From contig CM034105.1 in NCBI GenBank assembly GCA_019914945.1, positions 12,834,001-12,898,000 of the forward strand: a stretch of DNA of 64,000 nucleotides, read 5' to 3'. Both the position numbers and the translations under genes were made by a program. Shown one piece after another: positions 1 through 11,168 of the stretch. The notes under the pieces were generated by a model. It made no database searches, was not told the DNA's origin, and saw nothing but the letters and a program-made list of their open reading frames with translations. The stretch's first letter is position 1, and every line of letters begins with the position of its first letter. Source of the DNA: Typha latifolia. Lineage: Eukaryota > Streptophyta > Magnoliopsida > Poales > Typhaceae.

Positions 1-76
1 CCGCGCTTTACATCGGGTTTCAAGTAGTTTAGCCATCTCAACCTGCAACTCTTGCCTGTTCTCTTCAATCCTGCAA

Positions 77-133
<57 letters not shown>

Positions 134-350
134 CAAAGTTATGTATAAGTTATGGGACTAATTAATAACTAAATTAGTGCAAGAAGTAGGTTTATTAAAT
201 ACCTGAGCACCTAGCTAGGAGATTCCAACGGCCCTCACCATGGCATGCAATGTAGTGGATGAGAAGTGTATCCTCCTCAAGAGTCCAAGGGCCTTTCCTT
301 AGACCCATCTCCTCTTCAATTTTATTATTTGCTCCCTTCTTCTCTGACAT
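1..350 (-). CDS. R2R3-MYB transcription factor, 5' part, runs off the left edge
   Basis: N-terminal part of a DNA-binding R2R3-MYB regulator (nucleus). Exon 1 is 350-203 and exon 2 is 70 to beyond base 1; the intron (202-71) has GT and AG ends, and phase 1 is kept across it. The protein starts [10 protein letters not shown], then has the R2 repeat with the spaced tryptophans of [10 protein letters not shown] and [11 protein letters not shown]. It continues over the splice as [16 protein letters not shown] and KPDVKRG, where the window ends, so R3 and the activation region are missing. The first-intron position in R2 is the usual one for plant R2R3-MYBs. The KGPWTLEED / [18 protein letters not shown] wording resembles subgroups 19/20 (MYB21/24/57, MYB62/108/112 types), but subgroup assignment is an inference. 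The ATG at 350 is the only in-frame Met ahead of R2 apart from one at residue 16. Identification as R2R3-MYB is secure. Confidence 0.93.
80..129. repeat. (TA)n microsatellite in MYB intron 1
   Basis: About 24 uninterrupted TA units lie inside the short first intron of the MYB gene, close to the 3' splice site on the minus strand. Likely length-variable. Confidence 0.95.
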
Positions 351-460
351 AGTCTCAAAAGGTAGTAGTAGTAGTTCTCTATCTAGTTATCTAAAAGAGT
401 GGTGTGGTGGTGAGGGGAGCTACAAACTAAGGGGAGGAGGGGAGCTTAAGTGGGCAAAGC

Positions 461-466
461 TTTATA
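461..466 (-). promoter_or_regulatory. TATA box of the MYB gene
   Basis: On the minus strand this reads TATAAAG, about 110 bases upstream of the MYB ATG at 350. The spacing fits a short leader starting near 430. It is the only good TATA-like element close to the start. Confidence 0.5.
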
Positions 467-3400
467 GACCAAGACTAAGACTTTAACAATAATGGGGGAA
501 GGGGTTTGAAAAAAGTAGCACCCTAAAGGTAAAACCCATTGGGTGTTGCCTTTTTATAATGAGTTGTGTCAATCATGAAGGAATTTTTTTTGGAGGTGAA
601 CTACTACTCTTAGACTTGGGGCTTCTATAGTGGAAAAGAAAGAAAGAAAGAAAAAAAGAAACAAAGAAACAAAGAAAGAAAAAAGGAACTAAACTGAGTT
701 CAATAAGGATTGGGTAGCCTCCTTTTGGGGGGCCTTCTGGAAGTGTTTCAAGATTCTTTTCTGCAAGAGAAACGTGTTTGACTGAACAATTAATCACTGC
801 GGTTTAGTTTAAGCTTAGTCCTAAATTGCTAGGTCTCAAGAGAGAGAGAGAGGAAACGTGGGAAGTAATTCATCTAAATTATGCAAATATCGCTCCTCTA
901 ATACTTCAAGCATTAAACCACTAGAGTAATTAATAGCAATTAAAAACACTTCCTTTTGCCCATATCACACTTTGTTCCTCTAAGTGCCACCGAGCTATCT
1001 ATATCTATATATATATACCCACTTTAGAGACAGCACCCTAATGTGTAACATAGCATAAGTTCGTAATTATGATATTGTTCTTTCTTACCCTCTCTAGATC
1101 TCTCTCTTCTAGTAGGAGAATCATTAGATATATATGTGTCTCCTTTTATACGTGTTGGTCTCTCACCTAACCATTCTTGAATTTGACATTCCTTGCATCG
1201 AATAATATTCTTGCGAATTGCGGTTAGAGAATCATCTTAGAGCACCGAAAGATTAAGGAAACCAGTTCTGATGCATCTCTGTCTCTATACTCTCTCATCC
1301 TTGTAGTACTAGTTCACAAATGCAGTTATTCAAAGTTGGTATGGTTAACTATACTAATTCTTGGGCCTCCTTTATTGTCTTCTAACTTGCAAAGATGGAG
1401 GAAAAGAAATTTCGTACCTATAAATATTACCTGATACTGTTAATGTACTTTGTGTAAATCATTCAAACCTCTCCAGAATTATGTTAGTTGAATATCACGC
1501 ACCATAAATATTTATGAAACCCTTAACATCCAAGTTTTGTCATTGGTTCTTACCAATTATATAGTTGAAACCGATAATGGGAATAATACTGACTTCTTGT
1601 TGAGATCATTATGGAAGTATGACATTATTTTGAGTGAATCATAGAGTGTTCTTCTGACATTAAGTAGGTAGCTTAGCATATATATATATATATAGACTCA
1701 ATTTTTTAATAAGGATCTAGATTCTTCACAGATTATAAGCAGCTTGTAATTACTGATTAGTCAGCAGCTTTGCTCATTATACAATCAAGGTCTATTTTGC
1801 TTCAGTACAAATATATAGCTAATAGCTTTCCCTAATAATTCACTCAGAGGACTTAACCCGTGTGGTCCAAAGAACAATAACTGTCATATTTAATATTTGT
1901 TGTGCCTTTCATGGACCACAAACAAAGTAATTTTCATGTCTTTTAATCAAAAGATGGAATCATAAGCACAGGATTCGACAAAAATAAATTCTTTCATTAG
2001 CTATACCTAGAGAAAATGATATCTATCGCAGATATATCACTATAATCTATTCTTATGCCAAAAGTAATTTAGCTTATGTGATGCACACCGTTGTTTCATT
2101 AGGGGGGCGGAATTGGGTCGGATTTGATAAAGTTCAGTAAGAGTTTTAAAAAAAGGGGGAAATTTGTATAAAAAATAATCTCACCTTATGGGTTTATTTT
2201 GGTTTGAACACATGATTAACTTGTAATACACAAAATGTCATCTGAATTTGCGTAAATCTGACACAGGAATTTCTCCTAAATGTTCATATAAAGCAGCCTT
2301 TCAGTAATTCAACAAAGTCAACTTAGGATGTTGTCTAAGTACTAAAGGCAACTTTCTTTTTGATTAAAAAAACAAACAAACTTATGGTTCAAATAAAAAT
2401 AAGCTAATAATGTAAGGTCACAAATGCATCTTTTTCCTGAAATCCATGGGCTGCAGCCATTGTGATAATGTGAGTAGTCACGAAGGTGGACCCTTTGATC
2501 ATAAAATCCAATGCAACTGGAGAGGAGGACAAAGGTACTTCCAGGTGAGGACAGCATGATTTCCCTATACACACCATCACATTCCCTGACCAATAATGTG
2601 ATTGTACTCTGTCCACTTATAGTGAAAGATTCTGCCCATGTAGCTCAAATTTGACCCACTCCTCACTGTTCCATCTACCAACTGTTTGCCTATAGTTTCT
2701 CTCATAGAAAACAACACAAGTGGAGGGGGAGTGCTTGTCTGCCTTTTGCTCTCACACCATTTTTATTTTTTTGATGCAGTCTTCCAATTCTAGGTAGTGC
2801 CTGTCAGAATATGAAAGATCAAACCTACCACTACCGTTCTTTAACAGCCTAAGCTTTTACGCGAATTGTTCAGTTAACATCAGATTATAGCAAAAGGTCC
2901 GAGTTACAGTAATCAGCATGAACATAATTTGATGATTGTGTGGTGGCCATCACTAAGAAGAATCTTGGAGCATTGGATTGGTCATGAATTATGATCCTCA
3001 AATCACGCAATCCGATGCGCAATCGGGTACGTATGTGGTGACAACACATGGCTGCTTTTGGGGGTTCGCTTCCTCAATAAACTCGATAGCGATTGCCGTC
3101 GAGCAACCCATGATGCCAAGTGATGGAAAATGGCCATTATGATTGTTCCTCTATTTCATTTTTTTACTTTCAACACTCTTTTTCGCTAAGTGGTACATAT
3201 AGTCTAAACCTATACTTAGGGTAGACTTATCCTACACGTTGATAAAGATATAATGATGACGATGTTGATGATGTTAATATTTGTGGTGATGGAGAAACAT
3301 CATCAATTCACTTATTATTATCCATACGTAAAGCTACAATTACATGAAATATTGCAGAAAAAAAGAAGCTTGAGGAAGAATCTGATTTAGGTATGAATAG

Positions 3401-4480
3401 TCCTTCAAAAAGCTAAGAGCTAAAACTAAGATGAAATGGAACGTAAAGTGTTTCAACTTTATATAATGGAGGCGGAAGGCCCATATCTTAAAGTTCGAAT
3501 TAAGCTTTTTGAACAGACCTGTGTTGATATGAGAAAATTTTAATTGGCAAATGGCGTCTTATAAGTGGATCAGTGCACAAAAACTGATAGTTTAAGTGAT
3601 CCTAATGACCCAATTAGTATACGCGACCACCGCCCATGAAGAAAAAGATGGATTCACTTAAGGTTATTGATATGTTGCTTTCTCGTAATAAAGCTGGAGA
3701 TGCCATCAGTCTACACAGCAAGAGATGTTGATGTTTGTTGTAAAGCAGTTATTTGTTGAACAAAGAATTAATTTCATAAAGCTAATCATGTGATAGTAGA
3801 TTTTTAGGAGACAGACTGATAACTTAATTACACCTTAAAGTTATTGGCTCTATTTTAATATGGTGGGATATTGATGCCAGTTCTGATGATTAATCATGTG
3901 CAAACTATTTTAATGTGATCCAGATAAGAATCTTGTCTCATGTCAATTTTTCAGAATTTACCTCTTAACATAAGACCCTTTCAGTAGGATAGGATACATA
4001 ATTTTGTTCAACAATTTATGAGGTCTTATTGATTGTTCATCATCTTTGGATCTATTAGGCTTCAGACCAGATGAGGATGAGGAGAGTCATAACATAATAT
4101 GGAATACAAAGTGTTTCAGCTCATTTAAGAGATGGAACATCCAGCAGCGTTGGAATTTGACACATGAAAAAATGGCTCTGAGATTACTCATTAGCAGCCA
4201 CACTAGAAGTTATTAAAAGCAAGTTGGATAGAGAAGAAACAATGCAGCCTTCTATCGTACTTTCTTGACCTATTGTATGATTGTTTATTGTAAATTAATT
4301 GGCATAACTCTGTCATCAACTCAAGTCCTAATCTGTTTGGAAACTAAATGCATTAACAATATGAATGAATCTTTAAATATTGTTCTCATGGAACCAATGC
4401 ATGTTAAACTTCTAGAATATTATCATAACAAGACATGCTGAATGTATTCTGACATGAGAGCTTATTGCCTAAGTTGGTTC
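467..4480. other. Gene-free DNA upstream of the MYB gene
   Basis: No coding exon with family resemblance was found on either strand. The region holds simple sequence: GAAA/CAAA-rich tract around 636-684, GA run 840-853, TA runs near 1008 and 1679-1694. The open frames here (for example minus 2342-2616) are short, overlapping and show no conserved motif. The first 500-1500 bases probably include the MYB promoter. Confidence 0.5.
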
Positions 4481-4489
4481 TTTGTATAT

Positions 4490-4890
4490 CCATTTAAAAT
4501 TATCTAGCAGGGAAAATAAGCAAACGAAATGCCTAAGGCGCTCCATGAAGTAAAGAGTTGGGTTACTCCAGATGAGTTAAAAGCAATATGTTCATCACTC
4601 TATCATGGCATTCTCGGAGTTTAAAGCGCATAAGTGATGAAGTTAATATGTAAATGTCTCTGTGGCTCACCTATTAATTGATGCATTACGCATGTCAACT
4701 TTCTGGATGTGTTGCATGTTAGCTCGTCGCATTGATTTGTTCTTTGCAGCCCTTTAAGATTATCAAGCAGAGAAGATAAGCAAAGGAAATTCTTTGATGA
4801 AGTAAATAATTAGTTTACTTCAAATGAGTTGAAAGCAATCTGTGCATCACTCTATCATGATTTGATTGAGTTTAACGCACACAAGATACA
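4490..4890. repeat. Diverged tandem duplication, about 240 bp offset
   Basis: Two adjacent stretches share the ordered words AAAATAAGCAAA / GAAGATAAGCAAA, GATGAAGTAAA, GAGTTRAAAGCAAT and CATCACTCTATCATG, at about 4510-4630 and 4770-4870. They are related but clearly diverged. The right copy runs on into the block that is duplicated again at about 14150 downstream of the nuclease gene. Confidence 0.6.
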
Positions 4891-6027
4891 AAATTTACAT
4901 CTAAATGTCATGCTGCTTTGCAAGTAAGATTTTAGAAGAGAGTATAAATCCTATACTATCAAATTCCATGGTGGAAGTAATTGCAGCTTGACAGTAGCTC
5001 AAGATCCAGAGCAGAGAAGAAAAGGGAAATGTCCACATGAACTTATAGCATGATAGAGAACTACAAGATCTAGCAGGGAATGAAGCACTACAATAGATGT
5101 ATAATAGAAGCAGACATGCAACTAAAATGTTTGACACATTGAAATTTACATAACTGAAGAGTTTAGGTAAAGATCAGTAAACAAGTTGTCAGAAATTTAA
5201 GTAGAACGATGACATCCTTGCCCATGAACATCACAATGCTTGAAAGGGAACTCGCCAATTGTCAAGAAAAATCTCATTATATGACATAATGAAACTATGC
5301 ATCATAGACATGCAAAAATTTCTTGCAACACCATGTATTTATGCCTTTTTGTACCCAGAACCTCATTATCATAAACCATTAGTGAATCCATCCATTTGGG
5401 AAGCACTTGATTAATATGACTTGCACATGGGGATCTCTAGTTGGAAGTGATATGAGACTAGATATGGAACACTTTGTAATGGAAATAATGGACATTACAT
5501 CTTCCAGAATAAAGCTATCCAAGTGATTCCATGATTATGTTGGCTTATAATCCTAGAATATTATCACAACCTGAAATGCTGAATATAGTATATAATGCAG
5601 AAGAAGTAAAGTCTTTAGACAACTTAAATTATTCAGAGGGCAAATATTACTTGATCAGTATATAGAAGAACCTAGTTTATAGCAACTGCATTAGACCAGT
5701 AACAAGTCCAAGATTTCAATAAAACTAGAATCAAGAAAGCACTAAAAACCCAAAAGAAGGAACAATAACAGCAATGAATCCCCTTAAGTGATATAGCAGT
5801 TCATAAGTTCATTTACTCTGAAGTGAACAAAAAAGAGAAGAAGAAAACAAGTTTGACAGATACATCCAAAATGTTACCGAACTTCCAAGTGGAATGTGTA
5901 AGTTCCATATTCTAAGACAACACAGAAAATGAAATGGTGCTCAGTTGAATCTCAGAACAAAGAGGAATACGAACTATTTACATGTCAAAGTGCAGAATTC
6001 GGATGAAGTGTATGCAGAACTTTGGAT
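4860..6027. repeat. 3' flank of the NLR gene, duplicated at 14150-15661
   Basis: This noncoding block lies just downstream of the NLR stop codon. It matches 14150-15661 nearly word for word with small indels, for example CTGCTTTGCAAGTAAGA, CTATACTATCAAATTCCATG and AGCTCAAGATCCAGAGCAGA in both copies. It probably contains the NLR 3' untranslated region. The duplication includes coding and flanking DNA, so it was a genomic copy and not an mRNA copy. Confidence 0.85.
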
Positions 6028-9000
6028 TCATCTGGAGCATCCTTTGGTGCAACCTAGACAGAACCGACTGAGGAAGTTGGTGCAAGATCCTGCCGACCTA
6101 TCCATTTTTGTCTCTGTAACTATAACTTGTGAACTATAGCTATCTAATTCTTCTGTATCAGCTATTATATCTTGATAATAACTTCCATATGGCAGCACAG
6201 GGTGTGTCTCTTCCCATGTTATGATGGTGACGTCGGGGACATGATCAAACACACCGTTGTAATTCAGAAAAGGACATCTCCAAATGAATACCTTCTGGAG
6301 TGCAGTGAGGCATTCCAGACCTTCAGGTAACGTCGTCAGATTGGTACAATGGTCGAGTGCCAAAGACTGGAGGGAGACAAGACCTCCCAACCACTCTGGC
6401 AATTCTCTCAGTGCATCACAATGACTTATCTGAAGATGTTGAAGTGCAGTAAAGCAGAGCGGAGGCTGAAGTTTTGAAGGCCCTTCTTCTGCTCGCCTTC
6501 CTCCCCCCAATGTCATCAGTTTTCTCATGTAGCTGAGAGTCAGAGTCCTGAGGGAAGGGAGATGGTGCTGCATGAAACCGGTAGGCAGAGATTCCAATTC
6601 AGAACAATAAGATATATGCAACTGTTGGAGGGTGGTGAGGTGCTGCATTCCTTCCCATACACCTGATTCAGGTGATGATGTTTGATATCCGCCTTCGGTG
6701 GGCTGTTCAACTCTAGGTGATTCTTGTGGGCTCCATGCTGATAACACCGTCTCCTTGGTCATAGTACTCTTATGCTGACTGATTAGCTCCTGGCTAGAGC
6801 TCTCCAACGACTTACCAGGCAGAGCTTCCAAGTCGGAACAATTAGATATATGCAACTGCTGGAGGGTGGTGAGATGCTTCATTCCTTCCTTTACACTGGA
6901 TTCAGATGATGATGTTTGACATATACTTTCATGGACCTGCTCAACTCCAGGTGACCCTCGTGGGCTCCCTATTGGTAATACCATCTCCCTGTTGATAATA
7001 CTCTTCTGCTGACTGAGCAGCTCCTGTCTACAACTCTCCCATAACATTCCAGGATCTGTGTCATAGTCCAATAAGTGTGACCGATTATTTGGCGATGGTA
7101 TATAAGACGTTGATGCTGATAATGATGAAGAATCTCCAGCATTGCATATATTAAGTGTTTTAACTTGAGACAACCCTTGCAGGCTCCTTTCTGATAATAA
7201 CTGTTTCTCATTGCTGTTATCAATATCCAATTTCACAATCGACAGCGGAAGGCTTGGCTGTACCGTTATGCTCGGACAGTGTGAAATTTGCAGTTCTCTC
7301 AGGCAAGGAAACATCACCATCTCCTTTCCAACTATTGCCACTTCTGCCACGGTAAACCAAACCTTCAAATGGGGCATGTTATTTAGCTTGAGTACTTCCA
7401 ACTTGGGAAATATGCCTCCATCCCCATAAAATTCTCCGCCAATTGTTTTTACTGCAAGCATACTAGATAAAGTAAGAAACTTAAGACAAGGCAATTGACC
7501 CAACAATGGAAGACATTCACACTGCAGAGAATTAGACAGCTCCACTTCCACGAGCTTTGAGCATACTAATGGAAAGTTCATACTCGTCATCCAGCTGGGA
7601 AACTCAGCACCATTATAATAGTTGATAACCAGTTTTTCCAAATTAGGAGGAGGCTGCATGCTTTCAAGTACATCCTTCTCCCTAAGCATGCTGATCGACT
7701 CGAATGTCTCAAAGACACTTGGACTTTCATACATGGGACTTCTTATACAGACTGTGTCAATTGACCACTTCAGAATTAATGATCTCAGATCAGTCTTTTC
7801 CCCTAAATTTGCTTTCCTTGCTTCTTCTGGATCTCTTATGTTGTGGAGAGATATAAGGTGCAATTCACCTTTGAGCAGATTAAGATGCTGCAGAGCAGCA
7901 ATGCTGCATCCAGGCTTCACACCAACAATGAACAACGGAAGCCTCTCAAGCTTGGTTAATTTTTCCATTCCATGTGGCATACAGTCCAGTAGAGGGCAAC
8001 CTTGTATATCTAGCATTTTAAGGTTACTCATGCCCCTCATGGCATGAGGTAGTTCTATGAGATGATGACACTCAAAGAGGTCTAATATTTCTAAATTATA
8101 GAGAGTCGTGATAGACTTAGGTAATGTCTTAAGATCAGTAGATGACAGATTAAGGGATCTAAGATGTTTCAGATTACCTATTTCACTCGGCAACTCTTGG
8201 ATACTTCTGGAGCTTAAATCTAGCACACGCAAGTATGTGAGGCCTAGGATACCCTCTAAATTTATCATCTTGTCTATTCTGTGAGGTGAGCAGAATGAAA
8301 GGAGCGACCGCAACTTCCTTGATTCGTAAGCATTATCAGAGCTTAGGGATGAATACCTCCAACTGTTTGCATCACTGTTCTCCCTTATCGTCCTTCCAAT
8401 GCAGAAATCAGGCCCAGCAACATAGCAAGCAAGGTCATGGACTAAATCATGCATTGTCCACTCCACAACACTGCCAAAGTTGTCTTTTAGTCCTTCCTGA
8501 AAGAAGGATCTTAATTGCAAATTGTTGAAATATTGGTCCGCAATATCCTCTTCATGCATACCTCCCTTTGATGATGGTATGAAGCCTTCAATAATCCATA
8601 ACTGGATCAATTTCATTCTATGGAATCTATAACCTTTTGGTAACAGTGAACAATATACAAAGCATTGCTTCAGATTAGATGGCAAATGCAGATAACTCAA
8701 TCTTAGAGATGGTAATATGTTAGCTCCATCATCAGGCATTTCCCAAATTTCACTATCTCTAATAGCAGACCACTCAACTTCCCCTCTTCTGGAGCCCATT
8801 AAGCATCCCAGAGCCTTTGCTGCAAGAGGCGAGCCTCCACATTTATCAACAATCTCCCTTCCTATATTCTCCAATCTTGGGTCATTCCTGTTTGACCCAC
8901 TGCGAAATGCTCTTTGCCTGAATAATTTCCAACAATCTTCAGACTGTAACCCCTGCAGCCTATGTGGCTCAAGGGTGCTCATAATCCTCGCCACTTGTTC

Positions 9001-9927
9001 GCTACGTGTTGTTACTATAGTTTTACTTCCTAAGCCACCACATCTAAGCACATTTTGTAGCATCTCCCATTTGGTGAAATCTTCATTCCAGACATCATCC
9101 AGAATGAGCAGAAACTTCTTTCGAGAAAACATGGTGCTAATCTCTTGTTGCATTGGTTCGATGTAAGAGAGATAACATTCTTTCCTTGAAACACATTCGA
9201 TGATCTTCCTCAAGATTTCCTTGACTTTAAACTTCATCGAGACATAAACCCAAATTGGTGGAATGCATGCTGGAGGCTGGAAATGATCCCTGATCCGCTG
9301 GTCATTAATGATGAGCTGAGCAAGAGTGGTCTTACCCAATCCTCCCAACCCCACAATAGGAAGCACAGATAACTTATTGTCAGTGTCCTTGTGAAGAAGG
9401 AAATCAACTATCCTCTCCCTATCTTCGTCTCTCCCATAAACCTCGCATTCATCAAAAGCCGAAAAGGACTCCCTTTCATCAACTTCCTCTACGACGGATC
9501 CCTCCGTCAACTGAAACCTTCCCTTTTCCTCTAAAATTTCACCAAGTCTCTTCGTCATCTCTTTTATCCTATTGACCATCTTATAACTGAAGGCGACATG
9601 GTTATCACTCGACAAGAAATCGCGTACCTTTCCTTTGACATTTTTATTGCGGCTTCGCCGGTGGGCTTCGATGCGGAAGTCATCAAGAAGGTCGTCCATG
9701 TCGTACGCGACATCCTTGAGCTTCCAGAGCCAATGACGTACGAGTTCGTCGGCGATGGACTTCCGCTCTGCGTCATCGAGTACTTTGGTGATCGCTACCA
9801 AGCTACTCTTCATCTTTTTCAGCTCTCTGTCTAGATCCCAAAGCAAACCCAACTTCTTCCAGAGCTCGTTCCCAAGCTTCTCGATCAAGGGCCTCACAAG
9901 GGCAAGGGCAAGAGCTATTCCCTCCAT
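6028..9927 (-). CDS. CC-NBS-LRR disease resistance protein (RGA-like CNL)
   Basis: Intracellular immune receptor of the CNL class, intronless in its coding part, 1299 aa from the chosen start. An in-frame ATG nine codons upstream (9954) exists, but MEGIALALALVRPL at 9927 fits family N-termini better. In order: a coiled-coil domain with an EDVID-like DVAYDMDDLLDDF (72-84), P-loop GLGGLGKTT (193-201), kinase-2 LLILDDVW (273-280, final Trp typical of CNLs), TTR of RNBS-B (306-308), a GLPL variant written GSPLA (365-369), and MHD (492-494). Leucine-rich repeats follow from about 560 to 1230. All nucleotide-binding motifs are present, so it may be functional. Odd points: a short PPACIPP insertion before WVYVS, a 78-residue tandem duplication in the LRR region, and a tail ending FCLGCTKGCSR. 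A broken copy of its 3' end lies at 15662-16507. Confidence 0.96.
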   Translation of the reverse strand: MEGIALALALVRPLIEKLGNELWKKLGLLWDLDRELKKMKSSLVAITKVLDDAERKSIADELVRHWLWKLKDVAYDMDDLLDDFRIEAHRRSRNKNVKGKVRDFLSSDNHVAFSYKMVNRIKEMTKRLGEILEEKGRFQLTEGSVVEEVDERESFSAFDECEVYGRDEDRERIVDFLLHKDTDNKLSVLPIVGLGGLGKTTLAQLIINDQRIRDHFQPPACIPPIWVYVSMKFKVKEILRKIIECVSRKECYLSYIEPMQQEISTMFSRKKFLLILDDVWNEDFTKWEMLQNVLRCGGLGSKTIVTTRSEQVARIMSTLEPHRLQGLQSEDCWKLFRQRAFRSGSNRNDPRLENIGREIVDKCGGSPLAAKALGCLMGSRRGEVEWSAIRDSEIWEMPDDGANILPSLRLSYLHLPSNLKQCFVYCSLLPKGYRFHRMKLIQLWIIEGFIPSSKGGMHEEDIADQYFNNLQLRSFFQEGLKDNFGSVVEWTMHDLVHDLACYVAGPDFCIGRTIRENSDANSWRYSSLSSDNAYESRKLRSLLSFCSPHRIDKMINLEGILGLTYLRVLDLSSRSIQELPSEIGNLKHLRSLNLSSTDLKTLPKSITTLYNLEILDLFECHHLIELPHAMRGMSNLKMLDIQGCPLLDCMPHGMEKLTKLERLPLFIVGVKPGCSIAALQHLNLLKGELHLISLHNIRDPEEARKANLGEKTDLRSLILKWSIDTVCIRSPMYESPSVFETFESISMLREKDVLESMQPPPNLEKLVINYYNGAEFPSWMTSMNFPLVCSKLVEVELSNSLQCECLPLLGQLPCLKFLTLSSMLAVKTIGGEFYGDGGIFPKLEVLKLNNMPHLKVWFTVAEVAIVGKEMVMFPCLRELQISHCPSITVQPSLPLSIVKLDIDNSNEKQLLSERSLQGLSQVKTLNICNAGDSSSLSASTSYIPSPNNRSHLLDYDTDPGMLWESCRQELLSQQKSIINREMVLPIGSPRGSPGVEQVHESICQTSSSESSVKEGMKHLTTLQQLHISNCSDLEALPGKSLESSSQELISQHKSTMTKETVLSAWSPQESPRVEQPTEGGYQTSSPESGVWEGMQHLTTLQQLHISYCSELESLPTGFMQHHLPSLRTLTLSYMRKLMTLGGGRRAEEGPSKLQPPLCFTALQHLQISHCDALRELPEWLGGLVSLQSLALDHCTNLTTLPEGLECLTALQKVFIWRCPFLNYNGVFDHVPDVTIITWEETHPVLPYGSYYQDIIADTEELDSYSSQVIVTETKMDRSAGSCTNFLSRFCLGCTKGCSR
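6575..7045 (-). repeat. Intragenic 78-codon tandem duplication in the NLR
   Basis: Two copies with an exact offset of 234 bases (78 codons) each encode a Ser/Pro-rich linker plus one LRR. Copy 1 starts QELLSQQKS and contains HLTTLQQLHISNCSDLEALP; copy 2 starts QELISQHKS and contains HLTTLQQLHISYCSELESLP. The reading frame is kept, so the repeat enlarges the receptor. Confidence 0.9.
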
Positions 9928-9954
9928 GGCTTGTATCTGGAGAATTGAAACCAA

Positions 9955-10260
9955 TGGAAAGAGGAAGAAAACAACGAGGTTGAGGATGGAGATTTAGAAA
10001 GCCGTTGACATAAGAATTGGTGGTAATATAACGATAGTTCTTAGCCTCTATTCCAGAGCCGTTGACATTAGAACTGGTCATTTTAAAGGACGTTATAAAT
10101 AACCATACGCATTGTCCCTTTTTTAAATGTAATTAAGTATTTTATATAATTGTCACTAAAAATATTTAAAATATTATAATTGCCATCAGAATCTTTTCAC
10201 TCTCTCAAAAATTATCATTATAGCTAATTTTTAACAAAATATTGCTACTAAATGTTCCAA
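9955..10260. other. NLR upstream region
   Basis: Presumed 5' leader and promoter of the NLR gene. It is AT-rich from 10090 on, and no clear TATA box or other element can be defended. Confidence 0.35.
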
Positions 10261-10265
10261 CTGTA

Positions 10266-10575
10266 ACACCTGCAGCGTATGTGATTTAAGGTTAGCAAAA
10301 TTCTCTTACCATCTCCCATTTGTTGACTTCTTCATTCCAGACGTCATCAGAACGAGCAGAAACTTCTTCTAAGTTTTAAGAAAACATGGTGCTAATCCCT
10401 TGCTGCATTGGTTTGATATGAGGGAGATAACACTCTTCTCTTGTACACACATTCAATGATCTTCCTCAGGATTTCCTTGACTTTAAACTTTATTGAGACA
10501 TAAACCCAAACAGATGGAATGCACAGCTCTTTCGTAAACCCAGCTTCTTCCATTGGGAAAGCAAATGGGCGAGTG
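10266..10575 (-). pseudogene. NB-ARC fragment of a related NLR, internally deleted
   Basis: The sequence matches the NLR gene from the RNBS-B region back through kinase-2 to RNBS-A (8947-9265). Shared words include CATTCCAGACRTCATC and the stretch encoding FKVKEILRKIIEC. A block of about 70-80 bases is missing after the first 35 bases, there are small frame-breaking changes, and the relic ends in a piece encoding part of the coiled-coil start. It reads CIPSVWVYVS where the intact gene has CIPPIWVYVS. It cannot make a receptor. Confidence 0.85.
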
Positions 10576-11103
10576 GAGAATCGCAAGTGATATCAAGAAG
10601 CAGTTCGATTATGTAATATCTAACAAAAGATGATAGAGAATTAGAAAAATAAATATTGGAGTTATTTGCAAGAAAAATCAAAAGGAAACTAATTTCTTAC
10701 AAAAGATTTAGATAGTTCTGTAAACATAAAACGATAAAGGGTTGAAAGTGTAAAATAAATAAAAAACATTTAAATTATGCGGAATGGCCCATAAAATTAG
10801 GACGTGGGCCTCGTTGGGATTAGATGCCCCGCGTCCTTCGTCCAATAGCTTTGTATACGACAAGTAACATTTATCTTACTCGACAAAGGGAAATAAATCC
10901 TTGGAAAAAGACTAATAACAACCAACTCCAAAGAGAACTAATAAATCCTTCGTCCTCTACGTATTTATTTTAAAGATAACTTAAATATGCTATTGATATA
11001 TTAACATTCATTTAAAAGTTCATTAAAAAATATGTGAGATTTATTTAGCATGTCATGTTATGTATGGACCCCCATATATTATATGCTCTCCCATATCCGA
11101 AGA

Positions 11104-11111
11104 TTTATAAA
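11104..11111 (+). promoter_or_regulatory. TATA box of the S1/P1 nuclease gene
   Basis: TTTATAAAG lies about 60 bases upstream of the nuclease ATG at 11169. This predicts a very short leader starting around 11135-11140. Confidence 0.55.
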
Positions 11112-11168
11112 GCTCTGGGAGAAAAAAGAGAGAAGAGAAAGAAAGGAGGATAGCGAGCGAGCGAGCAA

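Noticed and set aside
7211..9834. Plus-strand frames of up to 149 codons
   Set aside because: These are antisense shadows of the NLR coding sequence.
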